A DNA stretch of 64,000 bases from Burkholderia mayonis (GTDB lineage: Bacteria; Pseudomonadota; Gammaproteobacteria; Burkholderiales; Burkholderiaceae). A model generated the notes under the pieces. The model had not been told where the DNA came from. It ran no database searches and saw nothing but the letters and a program-made list of their open reading frames with translations. Positions 33,171-41,720 of this stretch are shown here, one piece after another. Location of the stretch: the NCBI RefSeq assembly GCF_001523745.2, contig NZ_CP013386.1:186001-250000 (forward strand), given 5' to 3'. Made by a program: the position numbers and the translations under genes. Position 1 is the stretch's first letter, and every line of letters begins with the position of its first letter.

Positions 33171-34061
33171 ATGGGCAATGACATTTTTCTGATCGGCGTC
33201 GACGGCGGCGGCACGGGCACCCGTACGGTGCTCGCCGATGCGCAGGGGCGCGAACTCGCGCAAGGCAGCGGTGGGCCGTCGGGGCTCGCGCTCGGCATCG
33301 ACGCCGCGTGGCGCTCGATCGGGGGCGCCTGCATGGACGCTTGCGCGCGGGCCGGCGTCGCGTTCGACTGGCAGCGCTGCGTGCTTGGCTGCGGCCTTGC
33401 CGGCGTGAACCATCGCGAGTGGCTGAGCGCATTTCGCGCGAGCGCGCCGCTTGCCGCGCTCGCGGTCGAAAGCGACGCATACACGACTGTCGTCGGCGCG
33501 CACGGCGGCGCGCCGGGCGTCGTCGTCGCGCTCGGCACCGGCAGCATTGCCGCCGCGCTTGACGAGACGGGCGCCTGCCGGATCGCGGGCGGGTACGGCT
33601 TTCCGTCCGGCGATGAGGCGAGCGGCGCATGGCTCGGCCTGCGCGCGCTGTCGTACGCGCAGCAGGCGCTCGACGGCCGCGCTCCGCTCGACGCGTTCGC
33701 GCAGGCGCTCGTCACGTATACCGGCGCGTCCGATCGCGACGCGCTCATCGTTTGGTCATGCGAAGCGAATCAGACGGCATATGCATGCCTTGCGCCGATC
33801 GTGCTCGCGCATCGCGACCATCCGGCCGCCGCGCAATGGATCGAGCAAGCGGGCGCCGAGATCGGCAAGATGATCGATGCGCTCGATCCTGCTGCGGCGC
33901 TGCCCGTCGCATTGTGCGGCGGGCTTGCCGACGCGCTCGTGAGCGCGGTGCCGGAGCCCCACCGTGCGCGGCTCGTCGCGCCGCAAGCCGACTCCTCGCA
34001 CGGCGCACTGCGGCTTGCCGCACGGGAAGCGGCAAGGCTCGGGCTCACGGCGCAGCAATGA
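33171..34061 (+). CDS. BadF/BcrA-type sugar kinase (N-acetylglucosamine kinase-like)
   Basis: 296 residues from the ATG at 33171 (MGNDIFLIGVDGGGTGTRTV), the phosphate-1 loop of the ASKHA fold; an upstream ATG at 33135 would add an unlike segment. Adenosine-binding and hinge parts are GVVVALGTGSIAAAL and IAGGYGFPSGDEASGAWLGL, as in bacterial GlcNAc kinases. Catalytic Asp is probably in VESDAYTTVVGAH. Likely phosphorylates an amino sugar in wall recycling. Separated by 89 bp from the HAD gene on the same strand. Confidence 0.85.
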   Translation: MGNDIFLIGVDGGGTGTRTVLADAQGRELAQGSGGPSGLALGIDAAWRSIGGACMDACARAGVAFDWQRCVLGCGLAGVNHREWLSAFRASAPLAALAVESDAYTTVVGAHGGAPGVVVALGTGSIAAALDETGACRIAGGYGFPSGDEASGAWLGLRALSYAQQALDGRAPLDAFAQALVTYTGASDRDALIVWSCEANQTAYACLAPIVLAHRDHPAAAQWIEQAGAEIGKMIDALDPAAALPVALCGGLADALVSAVPEPHRARLVAPQADSSHGALRLAAREAARLGLTAQQ

Positions 34062-34150
34062 GTGCGACGAGCGTGAACGGACATCGGCGAGCAGCGTTTT
34101 CCATCCGACGATAGAATGTCCGCTTCTCTCTGCGCCCCCCGCATCCTCCG

Positions 34151-34981
34151 ATGTCCGCCATGTACAAAGTCATCGCAACCGATCTCGACGGAACCCTGCT
34201 CAACAGCGATCACCAGCTCGATCTGTACACGATCGACACGGTACGGCGGCTCGCGGGCGACGGCGTGCGCTTCGTGATCGCGACGGGACGCCACTATGCG
34301 GACGTCGCCGGCATTCGCGACGTGCTCGGCATCCGGCCGTACCTGATCACGTCGAACGGCGCGCGGGTGCATGCGCCCGACGATACGCGGATCCACGCGC
34401 AGGACGTGCCCGCCGACACGGTGCGGCAACTGGTGCGGCCCGAGCTTGTCGGCCCGCACGGCCGCGTGATCGTCAATCTCTTCACGAACGACGGCTGGCT
34501 GATCGACCGCGACGCGCCGCATCTGCTCGCATTCCATCAGGATTCCGGATTTCGCTACGACGTCGTCGATATGCTGTCGCACGACGGCGCGGACATCGCG
34601 AAGGTGCTTTACATCGGCGAGCCGGGGGATCTGGCCGTCATTTCCGACAACCTCGCGCGCCAGTTCGGCGACGCGCTGTACGTCACGTACTCGCTACCCG
34701 ATTGCCTCGAGGTGATGACGGCGAACGTGTCGAAGGGGCGCGCGCTGCGTGTCGTGCTCGAGCGGCTCGGCGTCGATTCCGCGCATTGCGTCGCGTTCGG
34801 CGACAACATGAACGACATCGATCTGCTCGAGACGGCAGGGCACCCGTTCATGATGAACAACGCGAATCCCGATCTCGTCTCGCGTCTGCCGAAGGTGCCG
34901 CGGATCGGCAACAATTTCGAAGCGGGCGTCGCGCGCCATTTGCGTACGCTGTTCGTGCTCGAGGATTCCGCGACGCACTGA
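34151..34981 (+). CDS. Cof-type HAD-superfamily phosphatase
   Basis: 276 residues. HAD motif I is ATDLDGTLLNSD (Asp11 nucleophile, Asp13); motif II is VIATGRHY; the C2B cap occupies the middle; motif III/IV is SKGRAL and VAFGDNMNDIDLLETAG. This is the Cof/YbiV/YidA group, which dephosphorylates sugar phosphates and cofactor precursors. It may share a transcript with the kinase gene upstream. Exact substrate unknown. Confidence 0.9.
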   Translation: MSAMYKVIATDLDGTLLNSDHQLDLYTIDTVRRLAGDGVRFVIATGRHYADVAGIRDVLGIRPYLITSNGARVHAPDDTRIHAQDVPADTVRQLVRPELVGPHGRVIVNLFTNDGWLIDRDAPHLLAFHQDSGFRYDVVDMLSHDGADIAKVLYIGEPGDLAVISDNLARQFGDALYVTYSLPDCLEVMTANVSKGRALRVVLERLGVDSAHCVAFGDNMNDIDLLETAGHPFMMNNANPDLVSRLPKVPRIGNNFEAGVARHLRTLFVLEDSATH

Positions 34982-35005
34982 CGCGCACGGCAAGCCGCCG
35001 TCGAT

Positions 35006-35031
35006 GAAAAAACGGGCGCCACGGCGCCCGT
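35006..35031 (-). terminator. Rho-independent terminator, probably of aqpZ
   Basis: ACGGGCGCC (35012-35020) and GGCGCCCGT (35023-35031) with a 3-nt loop. On the minus strand it is followed by TTTTTT, so it faces aqpZ transcription, although about 115 bp after its stop. It may also end read-through from the HAD gene. Confidence 0.75.
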
Positions 35032-35145
35032 TCCGGCTTCGCCCCGTCGCCGCTGACCGGCGAGGGGCGAATGATCGTATCCCTCTGTCGCGTCGCCCCG
35101 TGAGGCGAGGTGCGGACGGCCGGCGCGAATCCTGCCGCGCCGGCG

Positions 35146-35850
35146 TCAGCTTTCGTCGCGGCCCGCGACGAGCGGGTACACCACACCGGCGATCGCCGCG
35201 CCGATGATGGGCGCTACCCAGAACAGCCACAGCTGGCCGATCGCCTCGCCGCCGACGAAGAGCGCCGGCCCCGTCGAGCGCGCCGGGTTCACCGACGTGT
35301 TCGTCACCGGGATCGAGATCAGGTGGATCAGCGTGAGGCACAGGCCGATCGCGATCGGCGCGAAGCCGGCTGGCGCTCGCTTGTCGGTCGAGCCGAGGAT
35401 TACGAAAAGGAAGAAGCCCGTCAGGACGACTTCGCAGAGGAACGCGGCCGCGAGCGAGTAATGGCCGGGCGAGCGCGCGTCATAGCCGTTCGTCGCGAAG
35501 CCGCTGCCGACGACGTCGAAGCCCGGCTTGCCGGTCGCGATCAGATACAGCACGAACGCGCCGAGCGTGGCGCCGACGACCTGCGCGACGACATACGGCA
35601 CGAGATCGCGGGCCGGGAAACGTCCCGCCACGGTCAGGCCGACGCTCACGGCAGGATTCAGGTGGCATCCGGAGACGTGGCCGATTGCGAACGCCATCGT
35701 CAGGACCGTCAAGCCGAAGGCCAATGCGACGCCGGCAAAGCCGATTCCGAGGCCCGGATAAGCGGCCGCCAGCACGGCGCTGCCACAGCCGCCTAGAACG
35801 AGCCAGAACGTGCCGAACACTTCCGCTGCGAGACGCTGAGGTAATTTCAT
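35146..35850 (-). CDS. aqpZ: aquaporin Z
   Basis: 234 residues with six membrane segments and two NPA half-helices: [10 protein letters not shown] and [12 protein letters not shown]. The start [20 protein letters not shown] is typical of AqpZ. The selectivity-filter Arg follows the second NPA, consistent with a water channel rather than glycerol facilitator (no Asp in the position after the Arg). Monocistronic. The start has AGGAGCCAC nearby. Confidence 0.95.
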   Translation of the reverse strand: MKLPQRLAAEVFGTFWLVLGGCGSAVLAAAYPGLGIGFAGVALAFGLTVLTMAFAIGHVSGCHLNPAVSVGLTVAGRFPARDLVPYVVAQVVGATLGAFVLYLIATGKPGFDVVGSGFATNGYDARSPGHYSLAAAFLCEVVLTGFFLFVILGSTDKRAPAGFAPIAIGLCLTLIHLISIPVTNTSVNPARSTGPALFVGGEAIGQLWLFWVAPIIGAAIAGVVYPLVAGRDES

Positions 35851-36155
35851 TGAAGTGGCTCCTGGTCATGTAAATCGAAAACGGATCGCGCCGCCAAAAG
35901 CGGGGACGCATCCACGAACGCCGTCTGGATTATAGGAAATCTTACGGATTGTGAAGGGTCAACGATTGTCAAATTGAGATTGGCCGATCAGTGTTTTTAT
36001 TAGAATAAGGCCGCATTGCAGGAGTATTGCAATTGATTTTTAAAATTTATCAGACGAAATAAATTTGGTGGATTTCGTAGCAATTCCGATTGCGCAATAG
36101 ATCCTTTGTGTCTAGGCTGGGAAATGCCAGGCGGATCATGATATAGGGAGTCGAA
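35851..36155. other. AT-rich divergent region upstream of the H-NS-like gene
   Basis: About 300 bp. The part from 35930 to 36070 is strongly AT-rich with A- and T-tracts, unusual for this chromosome, and probably curved; it likely serves the hns-like promoter and possibly autoregulation. GATATAGGGAG precedes the next ATG. Confidence 0.45.
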
Positions 36156-36452
36156 ATGTCTCAATACGCGAAAATCAAGGCGCAGATCGCCGAGCTGCAG
36201 GCTCAGGCGGACGAGGTGCGTCATCAGGAAGTCGCGGCCGTGATCGCCGAGCTGCAAGGCAAGATCGCCGAGTATGGGCTGACGGCGCAGGATCTGGGAT
36301 TCGCCGAACGCGCAAGGCGCGGTCGTCCGCCGAAGAAAGGACCGCTGCCGCCCAAATACCGCGATCCGAAATCCGGCAGCACGTGGAGCGGCCGCGGGAA
36401 GCCACCGCATTGGATCGTCGGCAAAAACCGTGAGCGGTTTTTGATCGGCTGA
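36156..36452 (+). CDS. H-NS-like nucleoid-associated protein
   Basis: 98 residues. The N-terminal coiled coil (YAKIKAQIAELQAQADEVRH) mediates dimerisation. The C-terminal AT-hook-like DNA-binding domain is YRDPKSGSTWSGRGKPPHWI. A linker RRGRPPKKGPLPPK with an RGRP AT-hook motif joins them. Binds AT-rich DNA and silences foreign genes. Its own upstream region is AT-rich, consistent with autoregulation. Strong terminator follows. Confidence 0.93.
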   Translation: MSQYAKIKAQIAELQAQADEVRHQEVAAVIAELQGKIAEYGLTAQDLGFAERARRGRPPKKGPLPPKYRDPKSGSTWSGRGKPPHWIVGKNRERFLIG

Positions 36453-36474
36453 TTATCGAGCGCTTGGCAAAAAG

Positions 36475-36505
36475 AAAGCCGCATTTACCGATGCGGCTTT
36501 CTTCT
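36475..36505. terminator. bidirectional Rho-independent terminator
   Basis: AAAGCCGCAT (36475-36484) and ATGCGGCTTT (36491-36500), then CTTCT; on the other strand T-rich as well. It lies between the convergent H-NS-like gene and the glycosyltransferase gene. Confidence 0.85.
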
Positions 36506-36555
36506 CTGTGGGACGTAATGGGCGCATCATTTCTGCAATGGCGCCGGCTAAAGGG

Positions 36556-37620
36556 TTAACCCGCCGCCGCGCGTCGCCATTGTGGTTGCTTGGCCGACTC
36601 GCGCAGCGTTTCATAGATGTCGATATAGCGCCGCGCCATTGCGTGCGAGCTGAAACGTTGCTCGAATTGCGCGCGGATTGCATCGCGCGACAATTCGTCG
36701 ATCCGGTGCAGCGCGCCCACCGCGCCTTGCACGTCCTCGACGATGAAGCCCGTCACGCCGTCGTCGATCACTTCCGGCACGGAGCCGCGGTTGAACGCGA
36801 CGACGGGCGTGCCGCACGCCATCGCCTCGATCATCACGAGGCCGAACGGCTCCGGCCAGTCGATCGGGAACAGCAGCGCCTTCGCGCCTGACAGAAACGC
36901 CGGCTTCTGCGCCTCGTTGATCTCGCCGATGAACTCGACATGCGCGGAATCGAGGAGCGGCTCGATTTCGGTCTTGAAATAATCCTCGTCGACCTTGTCG
37001 ACCTTCGCCGCGATCTTGAGCGGGAGGCCGCTTTGCGCTGCGATCCGGATCGCGGTGTCTACGCGCTTTTCCGGACAGATGCGGCCGAGGAAGGCGAGAT
37101 ATTCGGGCTTGCGGTCGGCCTGCGGCGTGAGCAGCGTGGCGGGCAGCCCGTGGTAGACGGTGCCTGCCCAACCGGCCTGCGGCAGCGGCGTGCGCTGCGA
37201 GTCCGAGATCGACACGACGGGCGCGTTCGGAAACGCGTCGAACACGGGCTGCAGTTCCGGCAGGTCGAGGCGGCCGTGCAGCGTCGTGACGAACGGCGCA
37301 TCGAGACGCGACAGCAGCGGAAACGGCAGGTAGTCGAGATGGAAGTGCAGGACATCGAACGTATGTGCGACGCGCGCAACCTGCTCGAGAAGGCGCATAT
37401 GGGGCGCCATTCCGTCGCGGATCGACGGATCGAGCCTTAGCGCGCGCGGCCAGGCGGCCTCGAGGCGCGCCGACGTGACGGAATCGCCGCTTGCGAACAG
37501 CGTGACGTCGTGCCCCATTTCGACGAGCGTCTCGGTCAGATAGGACACGACCCGCTCGGTGCCCCCGTAGAGTTTGGGCGGAACGGCTTCGTAGAGCGGG
37601 GCGATTTGGGCAATGCGCAT
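36556..37620 (-). CDS. GT4-family glycosyltransferase
   Basis: 354 residues from the ATG at 37620 (MRIAQIAPLYEAVPPKLYGG), preceded by CGGAGATCGCTC; the longer frame upstream is Arg-rich and unlikely. The GT-B fold is shown by GGTERVVSYLTETLVEMGHD, HGRLDLPELQ and the C-terminal donor site WPEPFGLVMIEAMACGTPVV with EX7E. Transfers a sugar from a nucleotide donor; product unknown, possibly a polysaccharide or trehalose-like compound. No partner genes adjacent. Confidence 0.88.
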   Translation of the reverse strand: MRIAQIAPLYEAVPPKLYGGTERVVSYLTETLVEMGHDVTLFASGDSVTSARLEAAWPRALRLDPSIRDGMAPHMRLLEQVARVAHTFDVLHFHLDYLPFPLLSRLDAPFVTTLHGRLDLPELQPVFDAFPNAPVVSISDSQRTPLPQAGWAGTVYHGLPATLLTPQADRKPEYLAFLGRICPEKRVDTAIRIAAQSGLPLKIAAKVDKVDEDYFKTEIEPLLDSAHVEFIGEINEAQKPAFLSGAKALLFPIDWPEPFGLVMIEAMACGTPVVAFNRGSVPEVIDDGVTGFIVEDVQGAVGALHRIDELSRDAIRAQFEQRFSSHAMARRYIDIYETLRESAKQPQWRRAAAG

Positions 37621-38089
37621 GAGCGATCTCCGTTGCGAAGAGAGCGGAACTCGCCGACGGATGCCGCGAGCAACGCTCCCGATGAGCGGCGGGCGCCTGC
37701 CCTGGGGCAAGCAAGCGGTGCTCGGCGAATGTCGCCGGACCGGGCGTTCCGATTCATTATCGGGATCGTCCGCGCGGTATCGAGGGATTTTTCAAACGCT
37801 TAACCCTTGTTACAGGATGAAATACGCGAAAACCCTAGAAATCGCCCGGCCGAATGGCTAGCATGTGGCAAAAACGGAATGCGAAAGTCGTCCGTCCATT
37901 CGAGCGGATTGCGCCGTTTTGCCGCTGCCGCGCCTGAAGATAGTGTTTCCCCCTGCGCTGACTGGCGCGACTTTCGGCCAGATGGGCGGCTCCGCCGGCC
38001 ACCCCGCGCTATGTCAGAAAAATTCCTACACGGTTTACAGACAATTCCGGCAAAGCGCATTCCCCTTCACTGATAGCGGCGTCCCCGCT
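37621..38089. other. divergent region upstream of flhDC
   Basis: About 470 bp. It must carry the flhDC promoter and regulator sites. AT-rich patches occur near 37795-37860. No convincing box pair was fixed. Confidence 0.4.
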
Positions 38090-38201
38090 GATTGGCCAAA
38101 ATGCCCGTAAGAATATAAACAAGCCGATTGCCCGGCCTTACTGGGTAGATCGAGCAAACGTTTTCATTGGCATCACCGATTGGCCAAAGATTTCTTACGG
38201 G
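38090..38201 (+). promoter_or_regulatory. flhD leader: paired GATTGGCCAAA repeats and a long-range inverted repeat
   Basis: GATTGGCCAAA occurs at 38090-38100 and 38178-38188; each contains the palindrome TTGGCCAA. Three bases after each lies one arm of a perfect 10-bp inverted repeat: CCCGTAAGAA at 38104-38113 and TTCTTACGGG at 38192-38201. The second arm ends in the GGGGG that must serve as flhD ribosome binding site, 8-12 nt before the ATG at 38213. Confidence 0.6.
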
Positions 38202-38212
38202 GGAATCGAATC

Positions 38213-38533
38213 ATGAGCGCAACCAGCGAAATGCTCGCCGAGATCAACGAAGTCAACCTGTCTTACCTGCTGCTCGCGCAACGACTGCTGCGCGAGGACA
38301 AGGCCATGGGCATGTTCCGCATGGGGATTTCGGAGGAACTCGCCGACGTGCTCGTGAACCTGACGCTTGCCCAGACGGTCAAGCTCGCCGCCTCGAACCA
38401 GATGCTCTGCCGTTTCCGTTTCGACGATCACTCGCTCCTGTCGTCGCTCGCCGACAAAGGCCGCAGCTCTGCCGTCGCGCACGCGCACTCGGCGATCCTG
38501 ATGGCCGGTCAGCCGGTCGAAAGCTTCCGTTGA
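38213..38533 (+). CDS. flhD: flagellar transcriptional activator FlhD
   Basis: 106 residues: MSATSEMLAEINEVNLSYLL followed by LAQRLLREDKAMGMFRMGIS, typical FlhD. FlhD4C2 is the master activator of flagellar class II genes. The chosen ATG gives the usual N-terminus; the in-frame ATG at 38180 lies inside the leader repeats. flhC follows after 91 bp. Confidence 0.96.
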   Translation: MSATSEMLAEINEVNLSYLLLAQRLLREDKAMGMFRMGISEELADVLVNLTLAQTVKLAASNQMLCRFRFDDHSLLSSLADKGRSSAVAHAHSAILMAGQPVESFR

Positions 38534-38624
38534 GGGAAGCCGCGTCTCCCGTTCGGGCGCATTGATGCATCTGCAGAAATTGTCAATCTTATTGTTCGAT
38601 TAACGGAAATAACGGGGAGCGGCG

Positions 38625-39176
38625 ATGGCGTCCAAGAGCGTAGTGATCGAGGTCAAGGAGATCACCCTGGCGATCGAACTGATCGAACTGGGCGCGCGGC
38701 TGCAATTGCTCGAAGCCGAGACGAACCTGTCGCGCGATCGCCTGATCAAGCTCTACAAGGAGCTGAAGGGCGTTTCGCCGCCGAAGGGGATGCTGCCGTT
38801 CTCGACCGACTGGTTCATGACGTGGCAGCCGAACATTCATTCTTCGCTGTTCTATAACATCTACCGTTTCATGCGCGAGCACGGCGGCTGCGAGTCGATC
38901 CAGGCGATCGTCAAGGCATACCGGCTGTACCTCGAGCACGTCGGTATGTCGGACGACGAAGCGGCGCTGAGCCTCACGCGCGCCTGGACGCTCGTGCGTT
39001 TCTTCGATTCCGGCATGCTGCAGATGACACCGTGCACCCGCTGTGGCGGACACTTTGTCGCGCACGCGCACGATCCGCATCACGGCTACGTGTGCGGTCT
39101 CTGCCAGCCGCCGTCGCGCGCGGGCAAGACCCGCAAGGCCGCCGCGTTGGCCGGCCGGGCCGCCATCGCCGCATAA
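38625..39176 (+). CDS. flhC: flagellar transcriptional activator FlhC
   Basis: 183 residues. FlhC binds DNA and a structural zinc through CxxC pairs in [20 protein letters not shown] and [10 protein letters not shown]. The N-terminal part ([20 protein letters not shown]) contacts FlhD. Followed by 200 bp with the sigma-28 promoter of motA. Confidence 0.96.
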   Translation: MASKSVVIEVKEITLAIELIELGARLQLLEAETNLSRDRLIKLYKELKGVSPPKGMLPFSTDWFMTWQPNIHSSLFYNIYRFMREHGGCESIQAIVKAYRLYLEHVGMSDDEAALSLTRAWTLVRFFDSGMLQMTPCTRCGGHFVAHAHDPHHGYVCGLCQPPSRAGKTRKAAALAGRAAIAA

Positions 39177-39305
39177 GTCGACAAACCGCATAAGCCGCGG
39201 GCGAGCGAGCGTTCGCTCCGGCTGTCGAGCCGCGCCGTCCGTCGGGCGGCGCGCCGTTTTCCCCATCTGCTGGTTTACACCGGCGGGCCTCTCCGGGGCG
39301 GTTCT

Positions 39306-39332
39306 CAAAGTTTTCGTTCCGACTGCCGTAAA
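39306..39332 (+). promoter_or_regulatory. sigma-28 (FliA) promoter of motA
   Basis: CAAAGTTT, 11 bp, GCCGTAAA, against TAAAGTTT-N11-GCCGATAA. It is 47 bp before the GTG start of motA and would drive the mot-che operon as a class III transcript, apart from flhDC. Confidence 0.8.
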
Positions 39333-39378
39333 CCACTTAACGGCGGCCTCCCGGCCGCGCATTCGTGAGGGACAGGCA

Positions 39379-40239
39379 GTGCTGATTTTCGTGGGAACTC
39401 TCGTGACGTTGTTGTCCGTGTTCGGCGGCTACGCGCTGGCGGGCGGACACCTGGGCGCGCTCGTTCAGCCGGTCGAGATCTTGATGATCGTCGGCGCGGG
39501 CGTCGGCGCGTTCATCCTCGGCAACGGCATCAAGACGATCAAGGCGACGCTGCGCGTGCTGCCCTCGCTGTTCAAGGGCTCGAAGTACAACAAGGACATC
39601 TACATGGAGCTGATGGCGCTCCTGTACGTGTTGCTCGCGAAGGCGCGCAAGGAAGGCACGCTCACGCTCGAGGCGGACATCGACGACCCCGAGAAGAGCC
39701 CGATCTTCACCCAGTATCCGAAGATCCTCGCCGACAAGCACATCGTCGAATTCCTGACCGACTACCTGCGCTTGATGGTGGGTGGCAACATGAACGCGTT
39801 CGAGATCGAAAGCCTGATGGACGAGGAGATCGAGACGCACCACGCGGAAGGCGAAGGCCCCGCGCACGCGCTGATGCGCGTTGGCGACGCGATGCCGGCG
39901 TTCGGGATCGTCGCCGCGGTGATGGGCGTCGTCCACACGATGGCGTCCGCCGACAAGCCGCCCGCGGTGCTGGGCGCGATGATCGCGCAGGCGCTCGTCG
40001 GCACGTTCCTCGGCATTTTGCTGTCGTACGGCCTGATCGGCCCGCTGTCGAGCCTCGCGGAGCAGCGCGTCGCCGAGTCGACCAAGATGTTCCAGTGCAT
40101 CAAAGTGACGATCCTCGCGAGCCTGAACGGCTACGCACCCGCGATCGCGGTCGAGTTCGGCCGCAAGGTGCTGTTCTCGACCGAGCGCCCGTCGTTCGCC
40201 GAGCTCGAAGAGCACGTGCGCCGCGTGAAAGCGAAGTGA
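39379..40239 (+). CDS. motA: flagellar motor stator protein MotA
   Basis: 286 residues from a GTG at 39379 (reads MLIFVGTLVTLLSVFGGYAL) with GAGGGACAG upstream. Four membrane segments; Arg90 and Glu98 in the cytoplasmic loop (ARKEGTLTLEAD), which contact FliG, are at the E. coli positions. Conserved Pro in GDAMPAFGIVAAVMG. With MotB forms the proton channel that powers rotation. Confidence 0.97.
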   Translation: MLIFVGTLVTLLSVFGGYALAGGHLGALVQPVEILMIVGAGVGAFILGNGIKTIKATLRVLPSLFKGSKYNKDIYMELMALLYVLLAKARKEGTLTLEADIDDPEKSPIFTQYPKILADKHIVEFLTDYLRLMVGGNMNAFEIESLMDEEIETHHAEGEGPAHALMRVGDAMPAFGIVAAVMGVVHTMASADKPPAVLGAMIAQALVGTFLGILLSYGLIGPLSSLAEQRVAESTKMFQCIKVTILASLNGYAPAIAVEFGRKVLFSTERPSFAELEEHVRRVKAK

Positions 40240-40255
40240 GCGCGAGGGCCCCGAC

Positions 40256-41278
40256 ATGAGCAAAGGCAAGGATCAGGCGATCATCGTCAAGCGGGTGAAC
40301 CAGCAGAAGAAGGGGCACCACGGCGGTGCATGGAAGCTCGCGTACGCGGACTTCATGACCGCGATGATGGCGTTCTTCCTGTTGATGTGGCTGCTCTCCG
40401 CTGTGACGCCCGTGCAGTTGAAGGGGATTGCCGAGTACTTCAACACGCCGCTCAAGGCTGCGATTTTCGGCAGCGGCGACCGCAGCGCCGACGATTCGAG
40501 CATCGTCAAGGGCGGCGGCCGCGACATTTCGAGCATCGAAGCCGGCGCGACGCGCCGCACCGACGGTTCGACCAGTCTCGCCGACCGCATCGCGAAGAAG
40601 AGCGAGGACGAAGCGCTCGCGCAGGCGCAAGGCTCGCTCGAGCGCCGCGAGCAGGTGCGGCTGCACGACCTGCAGGTGAAGCTGATGGCGGCGATCGAGG
40701 CGAACCCGACGCTGCGCCAGTTCAAGCAGCAGATCCGCATCGATTCGACGCTGATGGGGCTGCGCATCGAGATCGTCGATACACAGAAGCGGCCGATGTT
40801 CGCGATGTCGAGCGACGCCGTCGAGCCGTACATGCGCGACATCCTTCGCGAGATCGGCAAGACGCTCAACGACGTGCCGAATCGCATCGTCGTCCAGGGC
40901 CACACCGACGCCGTGCCGTACGCGGGCGGCGAGAAGGGCTACAGCAACTGGGAACTGTCCGCCGATCGCGCGAACGCGTCGCGCCGCGAGCTGATCGCGG
41001 GCGGCATGGACGAGGCGAAGGTGCTGCGCGTGCTCGGCCTCGCGTCGACGCAGAACCTGAACAAGGCGGATCCGCTCGATCCGGAGAACCGCCGGATCAG
41101 CATCATCGTGCTGAACCGCAAATCCGAGCTCGCGCTGATGCGCGACGACGCGACGACGACGACGCTGTCGTCCGACGCGGCCGGCTCGGCACGTCTCGCG
41201 CAGCAGATCACGCCGCCCGGCGCGGCCGCCGCGCCCGCTTCGCCGGGCGCCTCGAGCCCCGCCGCACAGAAACCCTGA
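40256..41278 (+). CDS. motB: flagellar motor stator protein MotB
   Basis: 340 residues. Proton-binding Asp32 lies at the start of the single membrane helix (ADFMTAMMAFFLLMWLLSAV). An OmpA-like peptidoglycan-binding domain follows (VQGHTDAVPYAGG, NWELSADRANASRRELI). The C-terminal tail is Ala/Pro-rich. 16 bp after motA. Confidence 0.97.
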   Translation: MSKGKDQAIIVKRVNQQKKGHHGGAWKLAYADFMTAMMAFFLLMWLLSAVTPVQLKGIAEYFNTPLKAAIFGSGDRSADDSSIVKGGGRDISSIEAGATRRTDGSTSLADRIAKKSEDEALAQAQGSLERREQVRLHDLQVKLMAAIEANPTLRQFKQQIRIDSTLMGLRIEIVDTQKRPMFAMSSDAVEPYMRDILREIGKTLNDVPNRIVVQGHTDAVPYAGGEKGYSNWELSADRANASRRELIAGGMDEAKVLRVLGLASTQNLNKADPLDPENRRISIIVLNRKSELALMRDDATTTTLSSDAAGSARLAQQITPPGAAAAPASPGASSPAAQKP

Positions 41279-41308
41279 CGCTTTCGAGACACGCATTCGA
41301 GACACGAC

Positions 41309-41689
41309 ATGATTCGAACCATTCTCGCCATCGACGATTCCGCCACGATGCGCACGCTGTTGCACGCGACGCTCGGCGAAGCGGGCTACGACGTGACCGT
41401 CGCCTCGGACGGCGAGGCCGGACTCGAGGTTGCATTGGCCGCGACGTTCGACCTGGTGCTGACCGATCACTACATGCCGAAGAAGAACGGCCTCGAGGTG
41501 ATCGCGGCGCTGCGCGGGCAGCCCGCTTACGAGGCGACGCCGATTCTCGTCCTCACGACCGAGAACGGCGATGCGTTCAAGGACGCGGCGCGCGCCGCGG
41601 GCGCGACCGGCTGGATCGAAAAGCCGCTCGACCCGGACGCGCTGCTCGAGCTCGTCGCGGCGCTTGCGTCGTCGTCGAGCCTTTCGTGA
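41309..41689 (+). CDS. CheY-like chemotaxis response regulator (first copy)
   Basis: 126-residue single receiver domain. Acidic pocket Asp9/Asp10, phosphoacceptor Asp53 in LVLTDHYMP, switch Thr in VLTTENGD and Lys in IEKPLDPD. It differs from the CheY near cheZ, and may act as phosphate sink or regulate MotAB/CheA. Located between motB and cheA, 30 bp from each. Confidence 0.92.
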   Translation: MIRTILAIDDSATMRTLLHATLGEAGYDVTVASDGEAGLEVALAATFDLVLTDHYMPKKNGLEVIAALRGQPAYEATPILVLTTENGDAFKDAARAAGATGWIEKPLDPDALLELVAALASSSSLS

Positions 41690-41720
41690 TGAACACGACG
41701 TTTTTATGCGGTGAACCGGC

